The position numbers were made by a program, and so were the translations under genes. The notes beneath the pieces were generated by a model. The model had not been told where the DNA came from. It saw only the letters and a list, made by a program, of their open reading frames with translations, and did not search any database. 64,000 nt of DNA. It comes from an uncultured Actinomycetes bacterium. GTDB lineage: Bacteria > Actinomycetota > Acidimicrobiia > Acidimicrobiales > RAAP-2. Shown here piece after piece: positions 40,662 to 49,275 of the stretch. Numbering within the stretch: the first letter of the stretch is position 1; every line of letters starts with the position of its first letter. The DNA lies in NCBI GenBank assembly GCA_903870905.1, contig CAIQEU010000042.1, positions 1 through 64,000 of the forward strand, written 5' to 3'.

Positions 40662-41405
40662 ATGACCTCGTCTTCTGGAACTCGAAAGCTCGCCCTCGAG
40701 GGAACCGTGAACTTCCGAGACCTCGGTGGCTACCCAACAAACGATGGCCGCCACACCGCCTGGGGCAAGATCTTCCGGGCTGACGGCCTCCACCACCTCT
40801 CCGACACCGACCTCGAGGTCTTAGAAGGACTCGGACTCTCGACGGTGATTGATCTCCGCACCGCAGACGAGGTAGCCGCTGGGGCATTCCCGGTCGACAA
40901 GCTGCAGGTGAACTTCCACCACATCCCCCTCATGCGCTCCGTCGGTGCTCCCGATGACTTCACCCTCACCCCAGGGATGCTGGCGGCCACCTACTTAGAG
41001 ATGGCTGACACTGCCGCCAGTGAAATGGGGTCGATCTTGGCGCTCCTCAGCGACGGCGCCAACTTGCCAGCCGTCTTCCACTGCACGGCCGGTAAGGACC
41101 GAACGGGAGTGACCGCAGCGCTCCTGCTCTCGGTGCTCGGCTGTCCACGTGAGGTCGTGGTCGCTGACTACACTCTCAGCCACGATGCGATGATGCATCT
41201 CCGCGAGCGCTTAGCCACGCGCTACCCGAGTGCTCGGGAGATGATCATGGCCGCCGACGACATGTTCGCCGCCTACGCCAGCTCCATTGAGGGATTCCTC
41301 GACTACCTCGCCGAACACCACGGCTCGGTGCTGGGATTCGCCCACCACGCTGGGGTCACCGACGCCCACATTGAGGCCTTGAAGGATCTCCTGCTCGTCG
41401 ACTAG
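40662..41405 (+). CDS. Tyrosine-specific protein phosphatase (PtpB-like)
   Basis: A 247-residue phosphatase of the tyrosine/serine (Y_phosphatase3) family. The P-loop is HCTAGKDRTG with the nucleophile C141 and R147. NFRDLGGYPTNDGR and FRADGLHHLSDTD at the N-terminus, and VIDLRTADEV, are the standard family markers, as in mycobacterial PtpB. It removes phosphate from tyrosine, and in relatives also from serine or phosphoinositides. No signal peptide is present. No kinase gene is near. Its stop interlocks with the stop of the convergent dehydratase gene. Confidence 0.9.
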   Translation: MTSSSGTRKLALEGTVNFRDLGGYPTNDGRHTAWGKIFRADGLHHLSDTDLEVLEGLGLSTVIDLRTADEVAAGAFPVDKLQVNFHHIPLMRSVGAPDDFTLTPGMLAATYLEMADTAASEMGSILALLSDGANLPAVFHCTAGKDRTGVTAALLLSVLGCPREVVVADYTLSHDAMMHLRERLATRYPSAREMIMAADDMFAAYASSIEGFLDYLAEHHGSVLGFAHHAGVTDAHIEALKDLLLVD

Positions 41406-41731
41406 CTCCCGAGCACTCCGTGGCGCTCTGCGAGATTACTGAATGCTGCTGCGAGATCGAGGTCGAGTTGCGTGATGCCGAGGGGCTCGTGCGTCGAGGT
41501 CGCAACCGTGACCGTGGTGTAGGCGATCTCGATGACCGGATGGTGGTCGAGGGCATCGATCGCACCGAAGGCGTCCACGACGAAGTCCTCCGCTGCTCGA
41601 GGGGCGGGGAACCGGAACGTCGCGGTGAGCACCGCCTTGCCGTTACGGTTCACGAGCGACCACCAGTCACCGAGGTGGCCGAGCGAGTCGCGCACAGCCT
41701 CATTACTGAGCGCGGGCGGGCGACTGCTCAC
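41402..41731 (-). CDS. 4a-hydroxytetrahydrobiopterin dehydratase (PCD/DCoH family)
   Basis: A 109-residue protein with the family signature: [18 protein letters not shown], then [19 protein letters not shown], carrying the paired histidines of the pterin site. It would dehydrate 4a-hydroxytetrahydropterin, or serve the molybdopterin-related or unknown roles suggested for bacteria without aromatic amino-acid hydroxylases; none of those hydroxylases is in the window. It starts with GTG inside a GTGA overlap with fumC's stop, so it is translated after fumC stops or by readthrough. Confidence 0.8.
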   Translation of the reverse strand: MSSRPPALSNEAVRDSLGHLGDWWSLVNRNGKAVLTATFRFPAPRAAEDFVVDAFGAIDALDHHPVIEIAYTTVTVATSTHEPLGITQLDLDLAAAFSNLAERHGVLGS

Positions 41732-43113
41732 GGGTGGGTCATCTCGGCGGGGTTCACCGCTTCGTCGAAGGCCTCGGAGGTCAAGAACCCGAGTTCCATG
41801 CAGGCATCCTTCAGCGTCGTGCCTTCCTTGTGGGCCTTCTTGGCCACCTGGGCAGCCTTGTCGTATCCAATGAGCGGGTTGAGTGCGGTGACGAGCATGA
41901 GCGAGTTGGTGAGGTGACGGTCGATCTGGGCGAGGTCAGGCTCCAGCCCAACCACGCAGAACTCCGTGAACCGGTCACAGGCATCGGCCAAGAGTTCGAC
42001 CGAGTGCAGGTAGTTGAAGATCAGCACTGGCTTGCAGACGTTGAGCTCCAAGTTGCCACGTGACCCAGCGATCGACACTGCGGTGTCGTTGCCGAGCACT
42101 TGGATCGACACCATGATCATGGCTTCAGACTGGGTGGGGTTCACCTTGCCCGGCATGATGGAGCTTCCCGGCTCATTCTCGGGCAGGCGCAGCTCACCGA
42201 GACCCGAGCGTGGTCCCGAGCCCAGCCACCGCAGGTCATCGGCGATCTTGGCCATCGACACCGCCAAGGTCTTGATGGCACCGTGGGAGTAGACGAGGGC
42301 GTCGTGGGCGGCGAGGGCGGCGAACTTGTTGGGCGCAGTGATGAAGGAGAGACCGGTCAGCGACGCAATGGCCGAGGCCACTCGTTCACCGAACTCGGGG
42401 TGGGTGTTGAGCCCGGTGCCGACAGCTGTGCCGCCAGCAGCCAACTCGTAGACGCCGTCGAGGGATTGCTGCAAGCGCACGAGATCGGCGTCGAGCTGGG
42501 CGACGTAGCCGGAGAACTCTTGCCCCAAGGTGAGCGGCACAGCGTCCATGAGGTGCGTCCGGCCGATCTTGACGATGTCGGCGTAGGCCTCGGCCTTCTC
42601 GGACAGCGCATCACGGAGGGCTCGCACCGAGGGGATGAGGCGGTGGGTGACCTGCTCCACCGCTGCAATGTGCATGGCCGTTGGGAACGTGTCGTTGCTC
42701 GACTGGCTCATGTTGACGTCGTCGTTGGGGTGGACCGGCGTCTTCGATCCGAGGACCCCACCGGCCATCTCAATGGCACGGTTCGAGATGACCTCGTTCA
42801 CGTTCATGTTGGTCTGGGTGCCCGAACCGGTCTGCCAGATGCGGAGGGGGAATTCGGTGGCGAGCTTGCCCTCCATCACCTCACGAGCAGCAGCCACGAT
42901 CAAGTCAGCCTTCTCTGCACTCAGCTTGCCGAGGTCGGCGTTCACCTGGGCGGAGGCCAACTTCAAGATGCCGAAGGCCCGGATGAGCGCCGGTGGCATG
43001 GTGTCGTGGGCAATGGCGAAGTGGTGGAGGCTGCGCTCAGTCTGGGCACCCCAGTACCGTGAGGCGTCGACCTCAATCTCGCCCATCGTGTCCGATTCCA
43101 CTCGAGTGGCCAT
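41728..43113 (-). CDS. fumC: Fumarate hydratase class II
   Basis: About 461 residues; it interconverts fumarate and malate in the citric acid cycle, without an iron-sulfur cluster. Diagnostic segments are [66 protein letters not shown] and the signature [13 protein letters not shown]. GTNMNxNEVIxNRA separates it from aspartase and argininosuccinate lyase. Two in-frame ATGs compete: 43113 has GAGAGGA at the right distance, while 43119 has it directly adjacent, so 43113 is chosen. The 117-base upstream gap contains TACCGT at 43207-43202 as a possible -10. Confidence 0.95.
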   Translation of the reverse strand: MATRVESDTMGEIEVDASRYWGAQTERSLHHFAIAHDTMPPALIRAFGILKLASAQVNADLGKLSAEKADLIVAAAREVMEGKLATEFPLRIWQTGSGTQTNMNVNEVISNRAIEMAGGVLGSKTPVHPNDDVNMSQSSNDTFPTAMHIAAVEQVTHRLIPSVRALRDALSEKAEAYADIVKIGRTHLMDAVPLTLGQEFSGYVAQLDADLVRLQQSLDGVYELAAGGTAVGTGLNTHPEFGERVASAIASLTGLSFITAPNKFAALAAHDALVYSHGAIKTLAVSMAKIADDLRWLGSGPRSGLGELRLPENEPGSSIMPGKVNPTQSEAMIMVSIQVLGNDTAVSIAGSRGNLELNVCKPVLIFNYLHSVELLADACDRFTEFCVVGLEPDLAQIDRHLTNSLMLVTALNPLIGYDKAAQVAKKAHKEGTTLKDACMELGFLTSEAFDEAVNPAEMTHP

Positions 43114-43230
43114 CGCCATTCCTCTCTCTTGACTGCTGCACGCGGTTGCGCTCCTGCGCAGCGCACGAACGATCGAATGCCTCGTTGACGTTCCGGAGAA
43201 GACGGTAGCGGACAGACTCGCCCGCTCCGG

Positions 43231-45324
43231 TCACGCGGTGGCGGGTGGGTGGTCGTTCGGACAGTTGATGAGGCCCCGGTGGTAGCGAGGATCACGCACC
43301 CACCGGCCGGCGTACCAATTCCCGTGCGGTGCAGGGAGTCCGTAGAGGAGGTGGAGATCTTGGAGGACTGCTGCCGAGTAGTCGACCGCTCCGGGCTGGC
43401 AGAGGTGGATCGTGTCGACGGATCGGATGCGGACCCACTGCGACATTGGTGCGTCTTGGTGGTCGCTCGGCGCCAACCACGTCGTGTACTTGCCGAACAT
43501 GAGCACCGAACCAGCGGTATCGAGGTAGGCGGCGCGACCTCCAGAGTGCGCCACCACCGAGAGGGCGATCGACTTGAACGCCTCAATACCTCCGGTCAGG
43601 CCGAGGACCTCGCTCGCTGCAGACCCACTCGCCCACTGCAGGCCGCCAGTCGTTGGGTACTCGAGGAACAGCACCGCCCGAGCACCATTCGGCCCGAGCG
43701 TGGCCGCGTCGACGAAGGACTGGAGGAGCCGCCCATACGCCGCGGGCTGATCGTGAGCGACCTTGTTGTCCCAGCCCCACATGCCAACGACGAGGTCAGG
43801 GTGACGCTTGGCCAGCACGGTGGCCAACTGGCTCCGCCAGTTCTTCGAGGTCGTCAGCCCCCATCCGGGGAACGCCTTGGCGTAGGCCTGACCCTCGAGC
43901 GTCGACCGGAGCCCGCGGACGAGCGGGAACTCTGCGGAGTACATCACCGAGTCCCCGACGATCAGCACCTTGAGCGGCGTGGTCGCAGAAAGGGGATGGG
44001 TGAGCGGTCGCGGCGTGCCCTGCCACTGCCCCGACCCGGTGATGATGCCGTAGGCATCGGGGAGCACCGGAGCCGTTGGCGGGGTCGAGCCCACCGGGAT
44101 GATGGCCAGGTTCGCGCTCACCACGATGATGGCGGCAGTGGCGGCCATTGCCACGGGCACCACAATCGGGCGAGCCCAACGGGGGTAGGCCATCTTCCGC
44201 AGCGGCCGCTCGAGGGCGTAGTAGGAGATCGTCGCCACCGCGAAGCTGAGCGCAACCTTCACGGCGTCGAGCCCGATGCCGGAGAATCCCACTCGATGGG
44301 GCGTCAGCAGGACGTCGATCGGCCAGTGCCAGAGGTAGAGCCCGTAGGAGATGGTGCCCACCCACACGAGTGGTCGCCACCGCAGCACCACCGCCAGGCC
44401 CTTGGCCCCATCCCCCCGAACGCTCAGCACGATTGCCACCGCGAGCACGGCGCAGAGGAGGAAGCCACCGTTGAACATGAAGGACCGAGGCAGCCCGTCG
44501 ATACCGCCCATTCCCCCCTTCCACCAGAAGCCGCCGAGCACCAGCGCTGCGACCACGCCCACCACGTCGAGGCGGCGCTGGAGCGCAGGGGGAACTGTCG
44601 GACGCATCGCCGTCACGAAGGCCGCCGCCGCCCCGAGTCCGAGATCGAAGAGCCGCGTGAAGGTGTTGTAGTAGAGGTCGGTGGCGCTGACGCCGGCATG
44701 GAAGAGGGCCACCATCAGCACCGATGACCCGACGCCGAGCGTCACCGTGAGGAACAGTCCCGCTCGGCGCCACGACGAGCGCTTCATCACGAGCACCATC
44801 ACCAGTGGCCACACGAGGTAGAACTGCTCCTCAATCGCCAAACTCCAGGTGTGTTTGATGGGCGATGCCGCCAAGAATGCTTGGAAGTAGCTCTGGTGGG
44901 TGAAGATCGCGTGCCAGTTGGCAACGTAGAACAGGGTGGCCAGTCCGTCCCCGAGGAACGCCACGTGATCAATGGCGAGATCGGGAGAGCCGTTCCCCGT
45001 GCGCTGAACGATGACGATCGCCACCGAGACCGCCACCAGCATTGCGAGCGCCGCTGGGAGGAGGCGCCGGGCTCGCCGGGCCCAGAAGGCCGTCAGGCCG
45101 AGTCGGCCCGTCGTCAAGCGCTCTTCGACGAGCAGCGAGGTGATGAGGAAGCCAGAGAGGACGAAGAACAGGTCGACGCCGAGGTAGCCACCGCTCATGG
45201 CGTTCCACCCGAGGTGGTAGGCCATCACCGACAGCACCGCCAGTGCTCGGAGACCGTCGAGTGCCGGAAGGTGCCGACCCCGGACGGCGGTACTCGGCGC
45301 AGGTGAAGGTGGCGACTCGGTCAC
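43231..45324 (-). CDS. OafA/YrhL-type membrane acyltransferase with C-terminal SGNH domain
   Basis: A 697-residue fusion. The N-terminal acyltransferase-3 domain (about 15-370) has ten or so helices, opening HLPALDGLRALAVLSVMAYH and GGYLGVDLFFVLSGFLIT, with the catalytic histidine there and HTWSLAIEEQFYLVWPL later. A linker helix leads to an extracellular SGNH-hydrolase domain with LKVLIVGDSVMYS (GDS serine block) and a late DTIHLCQPG. The enzyme O-acylates a cell-surface glycan or lipid. GTG 45324 follows GAGGGAG and the family N-terminus; a longer reading would run through the upstream gene. Confidence 0.88.
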   Translation of the reverse strand: MTESPPSPAPSTAVRGRHLPALDGLRALAVLSVMAYHLGWNAMSGGYLGVDLFFVLSGFLITSLLVEERLTTGRLGLTAFWARRARRLLPAALAMLVAVSVAIVIVQRTGNGSPDLAIDHVAFLGDGLATLFYVANWHAIFTHQSYFQAFLAASPIKHTWSLAIEEQFYLVWPLVMVLVMKRSSWRRAGLFLTVTLGVGSSVLMVALFHAGVSATDLYYNTFTRLFDLGLGAAAAFVTAMRPTVPPALQRRLDVVGVVAALVLGGFWWKGGMGGIDGLPRSFMFNGGFLLCAVLAVAIVLSVRGDGAKGLAVVLRWRPLVWVGTISYGLYLWHWPIDVLLTPHRVGFSGIGLDAVKVALSFAVATISYYALERPLRKMAYPRWARPIVVPVAMAATAAIIVVSANLAIIPVGSTPPTAPVLPDAYGIITGSGQWQGTPRPLTHPLSATTPLKVLIVGDSVMYSAEFPLVRGLRSTLEGQAYAKAFPGWGLTTSKNWRSQLATVLAKRHPDLVVGMWGWDNKVAHDQPAAYGRLLQSFVDAATLGPNGARAVLFLEYPTTGGLQWASGSAASEVLGLTGGIEAFKSIALSVVAHSGGRAAYLDTAGSVLMFGKYTTWLAPSDHQDAPMSQWVRIRSVDTIHLCQPGAVDYSAAVLQDLHLLYGLPAPHGNWYAGRWVRDPRYHRGLINCPNDHPPATA

Positions 45325-45328
45325 CCGG

Positions 45329-45844
45329 TCATTCTCCCTCAGTGCCAACGACCTCGGTGCGCAGCAGCGCAATGACCTGCGATGCAGGGAGGACCGCCAT
45401 TTCGTCGAGGAGACCGGAGTCGAGGCCGAGATCCGCAACCTCGTCGAGCACCGCTCGTGCACCGTCATCTGCCAACCACCATCCGAGCCCCGGACCACCG
45501 AGCTGCAGCGGAAGCGGGCGATTCGGCGCGGCGTCGAGCGTCCACGTCGCACTCACGAACGATGAGGTTTCCACACCCCACATGGAGCGCAGGAGCCCCA
45601 CGGCGTCACGGAGAACCTGAGGATCGCTCTCACCGGTGACGAGGAGTGCAACGGAGAGCTGCCCACCACTCAGGTGGTCGAGCGTGGTGAGGTCGCGGGC
45701 TGCCACCGGCAACGGTCGTCCCCCAATCGGGTCGACGACCACCATCAGCGGGGCTGCCACCCTCGCCACTGCTCCCGCTGCCGTGGTGGCATCGAGGGCG
45801 TCATCGACAATGCAGAGCCCGCCGGGCCACGAGGGGCTGGTCAT
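45329..45844 (-). CDS. Short luciferase-like (LLM) family remnant or divergent member
   Basis: A 171-residue protein. Only part of the LLM fold is recognisable: ARDLTTLDHLSGGQLSVALL followed by LRDAVGLLRSMWGVE corresponds to the conserved middle of luciferase-like oxidoreductases (TLDHLSGGRxxLGxG and the following helix). The N-terminal barrel strands and the long C-terminus are missing, so it is about half the usual length, and a cofactor site is doubtful. No frameshifted missing half is adjacent. It overlaps the crotonase gene's stop by four bases and its own stop lies four bases before the acyltransferase start, so it is kept in frame in an operon, which argues against simple decay. Confidence 0.6.
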   Translation of the reverse strand: MTSPSWPGGLCIVDDALDATTAAGAVARVAAPLMVVVDPIGGRPLPVAARDLTTLDHLSGGQLSVALLVTGESDPQVLRDAVGLLRSMWGVETSSFVSATWTLDAAPNRPLPLQLGGPGLGWWLADDGARAVLDEVADLGLDSGLLDEMAVLPASQVIALLRTEVVGTEGE

Positions 45845-46608
45845 CGCCCCTCGAAGTTGGGGGTTCGCTTCTCGAAGAACGCCGAGATGGCCTCTGCGAC
45901 ATCGTGGCTACCGAATCCCCGGACCTGGGCCACGCATTCAGCGTGCACGACGGCCTCGAAGTCCTCGAATGCTGCTCGGGCGGTCAGATCCTTGATAGCG
46001 GTGAACGCCAGCGTTGGCCCGTGACCCATCTCACGCACAATCTGCCCAGCCTCGTGGTGGAAGACGGCATCGTCGAAGACGGTCGTGCACAGACCAATGC
46101 GGAGCGCCTCATCGGCGGGAACCATCGTGGCGCGAAGACTCAGTTCGCGGGCCTTCGCCACGCCGACCCTCCGCACGAGAAAGGTCGACCCACCGAGGTC
46201 AATCGAGAGCCCTCTCCGAGCGAAAATCATGCAGAACCGAGCGCTCGATGACGCGACGACGAGGTCGCACCCCATCGCCAAACTCATGCCGGCGCCGACG
46301 CAGAGTCCTTCAACGAGGGCGATGGTTGGGACCTCGATCGCCTCGAGCGCTCGGGCAGCATTGGAGAGTTCATCCATGTAGGTGAGCGGATCACCCGTTC
46401 CAGCACCATCTGGGTCAGCGAGGTCAGCGCCGGTGCAGAAGTTCCCGTCCGCACCAGTGAGGACCACCGCTCGGGCAGCCCCCGCACTCCGCAGGGCCTC
46501 AGTGAGCTGGGCGAACATCGCTCGAGTCAGGGCGTTCTTGGCTTGAGGTGCAACGATGGTGATCGTCCGGATTCCATCGGCATCGTGGACGAGGATCGTT
46601 CCGGCCAT
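45841..46608 (-). CDS. Enoyl-CoA hydratase/isomerase family (crotonase fold) protein
   Basis: A 255-residue crotonase-fold protein. Oxyanion segments are DGNFCTGADLADPDG and VEGLCVGAGMSLAMGCDLVV. The next block reads ARFCMIFARRGLSIDLGGST, the FxxxFxRxGLxxDxGxS form found in PaaG-like isomerases, in which the aspartate is catalytic; the glutamates of classic hydratases are absent. An isomerase or general acyl-CoA role is therefore more likely than simple hydration. ATG 46608 begins MAGTILVHD; a longer reading overlaps the DUF2469 gene. It is the second crotonase in the window and not closely similar to the one at 13226. Confidence 0.83.
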   Translation of the reverse strand: MAGTILVHDADGIRTITIVAPQAKNALTRAMFAQLTEALRSAGAARAVVLTGADGNFCTGADLADPDGAGTGDPLTYMDELSNAARALEAIEVPTIALVEGLCVGAGMSLAMGCDLVVASSSARFCMIFARRGLSIDLGGSTFLVRRVGVAKARELSLRATMVPADEALRIGLCTTVFDDAVFHHEAGQIVREMGHGPTLAFTAIKDLTARAAFEDFEAVVHAECVAQVRGFGSHDVAEAISAFFEKRTPNFEGR

Positions 46609-46610
46609 GG

Positions 46611-46904
46611 TCAGAGCTCGCTCACCGGAAGCTTCTCCACGTTCACGTCGTTGAAGGTGATGATCTCCACGGCCGGGACGAAGCGCGCCGGGCGGTACAT
46701 ATCCCAGACCCAGCAATCAGTGAGCTTGACGTGGACTGATGCGGGAATCGTGTCGCTGCGGACCGTGGTTTCAACGGCATTGGCCAAGTAGAACCGGCGC
46801 TCAGTTTCCACCACGTAGGAGAACATCGGCAGCACGGCCTTGTACTCTTGGACCAGCGCCAACTCAATGGCGTCTTCGTAGCGCTCGAGATCTTCGTCAC
46901 TCAT
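46611..46904 (-). CDS. DUF2469 family protein
   Basis: A 97-residue protein: LERYEDAIELALVQEYKAVL, then FSYVVETERRFYLANAVE, CWVWDMYRPARFVPAVEII and TFNDVNVEKL. This is the DUF2469 family, restricted as far as I know to actinobacteria (Rv2901c in Mycobacterium tuberculosis), where it follows rplS-lepB-rnhB. Here lepB and rnhB are absent and the gene follows rplS directly. The function is unknown. ATG follows GAGG. Confidence 0.88.
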   Translation of the reverse strand: MSDEDLERYEDAIELALVQEYKAVLPMFSYVVETERRFYLANAVETTVRSDTIPASVHVKLTDCWVWDMYRPARFVPAVEIITFNDVNVEKLPVSEL

Positions 46905-46937
46905 CGGAAACCTCGACCGCGCCTCGGTCGCACTCGC

Positions 46938-47291
46938 TTAGTCGCGAGCGACGCGGCGCTCCTTGATCTTGGCAGCCTTGCCGTGCAGATCGCGGAGGTA
47001 GTAGAGCTTGGCTCGACGGACATCACCGTAGGAGTCCACTTCAATCTTGGCAATCGTCGGGGCGTGCAGCGGGAAGGTCCGCTCAACACCCACGCCGAAG
47101 CTCACCTTGCGAACGGTGAAGGTCTCCGAGATGCCACCGTTCTGGCGGCGGATGACCACGCCTTGGAACACCTGGATGCGCTCACGGCTTCCCTCGATCA
47201 CTCGCACGTGCACCTTGACGGTGTCTCCAGGGCGGAATGCAGGGATGTCAGACTTCATGGAGTCGTGGTCAACGGCTTCGGTCAGATGCAT
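46938..47291 (-). CDS. rplS: 50S ribosomal protein L19
   Basis: A 117-residue L19, which sits at the interface of the two ribosomal subunits. [20 protein letters not shown] and [20 protein letters not shown], followed by [20 protein letters not shown] and [20 protein letters not shown], are unmistakable. ATG follows GGAGAG. It comes after trmD, as in most bacteria, but with its own likely promoter. Confidence 0.97.
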   Translation of the reverse strand: MHLTEAVDHDSMKSDIPAFRPGDTVKVHVRVIEGSRERIQVFQGVVIRRQNGGISETFTVRKVSFGVGVERTFPLHAPTIAKIEVDSYGDVRRAKLYYLRDLHGKAAKIKERRVARD

Positions 47292-47323
47292 GGCAGGTCT
47301 CTCCAGGTGGTACCGGACTTGCC

Positions 47324-47329
47324 ATGCTA
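47324..47329 (-). promoter_or_regulatory. rplS: Putative -10 element of rplS
   Basis: TAGCAT on the minus strand in the 35-base gap after trmD would give a leader of roughly 25 bases. No good -35 is visible. Confidence 0.4.
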
Positions 47330-48079
47330 GCCGGTTTTGCCACCCTCGTTGACCTGCAGCGTGGCGAGGAGAGCCCGGTCAGCGTCGCTCAGCCCGCCGC
47401 GGGCCGCAATCAGATCAGGACGTCGCTCGAGCGTGCGCTGGAGCGCCATCGCTCGTCGCCACTGCTCGACCTTGCCATGGTCGCCCGATCGGAGGATCTC
47501 AGGGACTAGGAGACCCCGAAACTCCGAGGGCCTCGTGTACTGGGGATACTCGAGTAACCCATCGCTGAAGCTCTCATCGGCAGCGGATGCCTCATTGCCG
47601 AGTGCTCCAGGCACGAGACGCGTCACGGCTTCGGTGACGACGAGTGCCGCCAACTCCCCACCAGCGAGCACCACGTCACCCACGGAAAGTTCACCGTCGC
47701 AGAGCTCGGTCACGATGCGCTCGTCGGCACCTTCGTAGCGGCCACAGAGGAGCGAGAACCCGTCGAGCAGCGACAGCTCTCGCGCAACGGCCTGGGTGAA
47801 CGGACGTCCCGATGGACTCATGAAGAACAGCGGACGGTGCATGATGCCGGTCGCTTCGACAGCTTCAACCGCCGCGAAGACCGGCTCGGGCTTCAGCACC
47901 ATGCCCGCCCCTCCTCCGAACGGAGCGTCGTCGACCGTTCGACGAGCATCGGTGGCGCCACTTCGAAGGTCGTGGGCGCAGAACGACAGCGTGCAGTTCT
48001 CTCGAGCTCGCCCGAGGATTGAGGTCGCGGCGTAGGCCTCCACCACGTCAGGAAACAAGGTGAAGACGTCGATGCGCAC
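47327..48079 (-). CDS. trmD: tRNA (guanine-N1)-methyltransferase
   Basis: A 250-residue SPOUT methyltransferase that makes m1G37 in tRNAs and so prevents +1 frameshifting. [50 protein letters not shown], the trefoil-knot block [25 protein letters not shown] and [14 protein letters not shown] are all in place. GTG 48079 shares a base with the rimM stop. The order rpsP-khpA-rimM-trmD-rplS is the standard ribosome-maturation operon. Confidence 0.97.
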   Translation of the reverse strand: MRIDVFTLFPDVVEAYAATSILGRARENCTLSFCAHDLRSGATDARRTVDDAPFGGGAGMVLKPEPVFAAVEAVEATGIMHRPLFFMSPSGRPFTQAVARELSLLDGFSLLCGRYEGADERIVTELCDGELSVGDVVLAGGELAALVVTEAVTRLVPGALGNEASAADESFSDGLLEYPQYTRPSEFRGLLVPEILRSGDHGKVEQWRRAMALQRTLERRPDLIAARGGLSDADRALLATLQVNEGGKTG

Positions 48080-48555
48080 TACAGATCCAAGAGGCCGTCA
48101 GGGATGTCGACGGTAATTGCGGTGCCCGCAATGTGCTCCGTCATGAAGACCATGGGGATGAGATGGCCGCTGGTGGTCACCAAGAGGTCCGATGCTGGAT
48201 TGGCCTCCACGGCCTTCACCGTTCCGAGGTCGTCACCGGTCACAGTGCGCACTGCCGCACCGATGAGCTCGTGGATGAACACCACGTCATCGCTCTCGAT
48301 GGGCTCGGCCTGGAGCACGGTGCCGCGCAGGCGCTCAGCGTCGTCTCTCGACTGCACACCATCGAATTGGACGCGCAGTGCGCCACTGTGGGGTTTGGCA
48401 GTAACCACCGTCAACGGTCCACGAGCTGATTGGAGGACCGAGCCACTCGCGAAACGGGACGGCAAATCCGTCCATGAGGTCACGATCACCTCACCACGAA
48501 GGCCATGGGCCTTCGTGACGACGCCGACGTCGAGGAGTGTTCCCTCCTCTGTCAT
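48079..48555 (-). CDS. rimM: Ribosome maturation factor RimM
   Basis: A 158-residue protein. The RimM N-domain contains [20 protein letters not shown], and the second half has the PRC barrel with [20 protein letters not shown] and [20 protein letters not shown]. It binds S19 during 30S head maturation. ATG 48555 starts at the usual N-terminus; the gene lies just after khpA and overlaps trmD by one base. Confidence 0.95.
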   Translation of the reverse strand: MTEEGTLLDVGVVTKAHGLRGEVIVTSWTDLPSRFASGSVLQSARGPLTVVTAKPHSGALRVQFDGVQSRDDAERLRGTVLQAEPIESDDVVFIHELIGAAVRTVTGDDLGTVKAVEANPASDLLVTTSGHLIPMVFMTEHIAGTAITVDIPDGLLDL

Positions 48556-48559
48556 GTGC

Positions 48560-48889
48560 TCAGACGTCGACGATGTCGACGTTGGTCGCAATGCCAGCCT
48601 TGGCCCCAGCTGCAGCCACGAGGGTTCGCAGTGCTTGTGCCGTGCGGCCCCGGCGGCCGATCACTCGGCCCATGTCGCCCTGTGCGACGGTCACGCTGAT
48701 CTTCACGCCATCGCCACGGCTAGACGCCATGACTTCGACCTCGTCGGGTGAGTCGGCGAGTGCCTTGGCGAGGTAGGTGGTCACGGCAACAGGGACGTCT
48801 GCAGCACCAGCGTCGACCATGTCGTCGCCTTCTTCTGCGAAGTCGTCGTCGTCAACCACGTTGATGTCGCCGTCTTCGTACTCACTCAC
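48560..48889 (-). CDS. khpA: KH-domain RNA-binding protein KhpA
   Basis: A 109-residue protein. An acidic N-terminal extension of about 30 residues precedes one KH domain with the motif [20 protein letters not shown], matching the GxxG loop of KhpA (YlqC). It binds RNA, with KhpB in some bacteria. GTG 48889 overlaps the rpsP stop by four bases (GTGA). The acidic lead is unusual for KhpA, which is normally about 75-80 residues. Confidence 0.88.
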   Translation of the reverse strand: MSEYEDGDINVVDDDDFAEEGDDMVDAGAADVPVAVTTYLAKALADSPDEVEVMASSRGDGVKISVTVAQGDMGRVIGRRGRTAQALRTLVAAAGAKAGIATNVDIVDV

Positions 48890-49170
48890 TTCGACTTCGC
48901 CGCCGTGAACTCGTCCCATGCGCCAGAAACCTTGAGCAACTTCTCCACGCGCTCGGTGGGTTGCGCGCCTTGCTGCAGCCACTTGAGCGCAAGCGTGTTG
49001 TCGATCTTGACGATGGTCTCTGGGTCAGCCTTGGAGGCTCCGCGGGGAGCGTAGGTCCCGAGGATCTCGAGGAACCGGCCGTCACGAGGTGAACGGCTGT
49101 CGGCCGCGACCACTCGGTAGGTCGGTTGCTTCTTCTTACCCATCCGCACGAGGCGAAGCTTGACTGCCAC
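48886..49170 (-). CDS. rpsP: 30S ribosomal protein S16
   Basis: A 94-residue S16: [20 protein letters not shown], then [20 protein letters not shown] and [20 protein letters not shown], all typical. It is required for 30S assembly. It heads the rpsP-khpA-rimM-trmD set; a 101-base gap with hairpins and a possible promoter separates it from ffh. Confidence 0.97.
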   Translation of the reverse strand: MAVKLRLVRMGKKKQPTYRVVAADSRSPRDGRFLEILGTYAPRGASKADPETIVKIDNTLALKWLQQGAQPTERVEKLLKVSGAWDEFTAAKSK

Positions 49171-49190
49171 GACTGTCGTCCCTTCAAACC

Positions 49191-49206
49191 GGTGCCGGGT
49201 GGCACC
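49191..49206 (-). promoter_or_regulatory. rpsP: Leader hairpin before rpsP
   Basis: GGTGCC-GGGT-GGCACC forms a six-pair hairpin about 20 bases before the rpsP start. A second inverted repeat, TCCACG-AC-CGTGGA, lies at 49219-49232. They could be leader structure for translational feedback or remains of an ffh terminator; no U-run follows either. Confidence 0.4.
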
Positions 49207-49245
49207 TCATCATCGCGATCCACGACCGTGGACTGCGGGTACTCC

Positions 49246-49275
49246 ATGCTACTCGGTCTGAGACCGCTCGGTCAC
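49246..49275 (-). promoter_or_regulatory. rpsP: Putative rpsP operon promoter
   Basis: On the minus strand GTGACC and TAGCAT are separated by 18 bases, directly after the ffh stop. The match to consensus is only moderate. Confidence 0.35.

Noticed and set aside
43249-44727. A 492-codon plus-strand reading frame opposite the OafA-type gene
   Set aside because: It is a shadow of the acyltransferase; the composition is rich in Arg, Glu and His with no motif, and there is no start signal.
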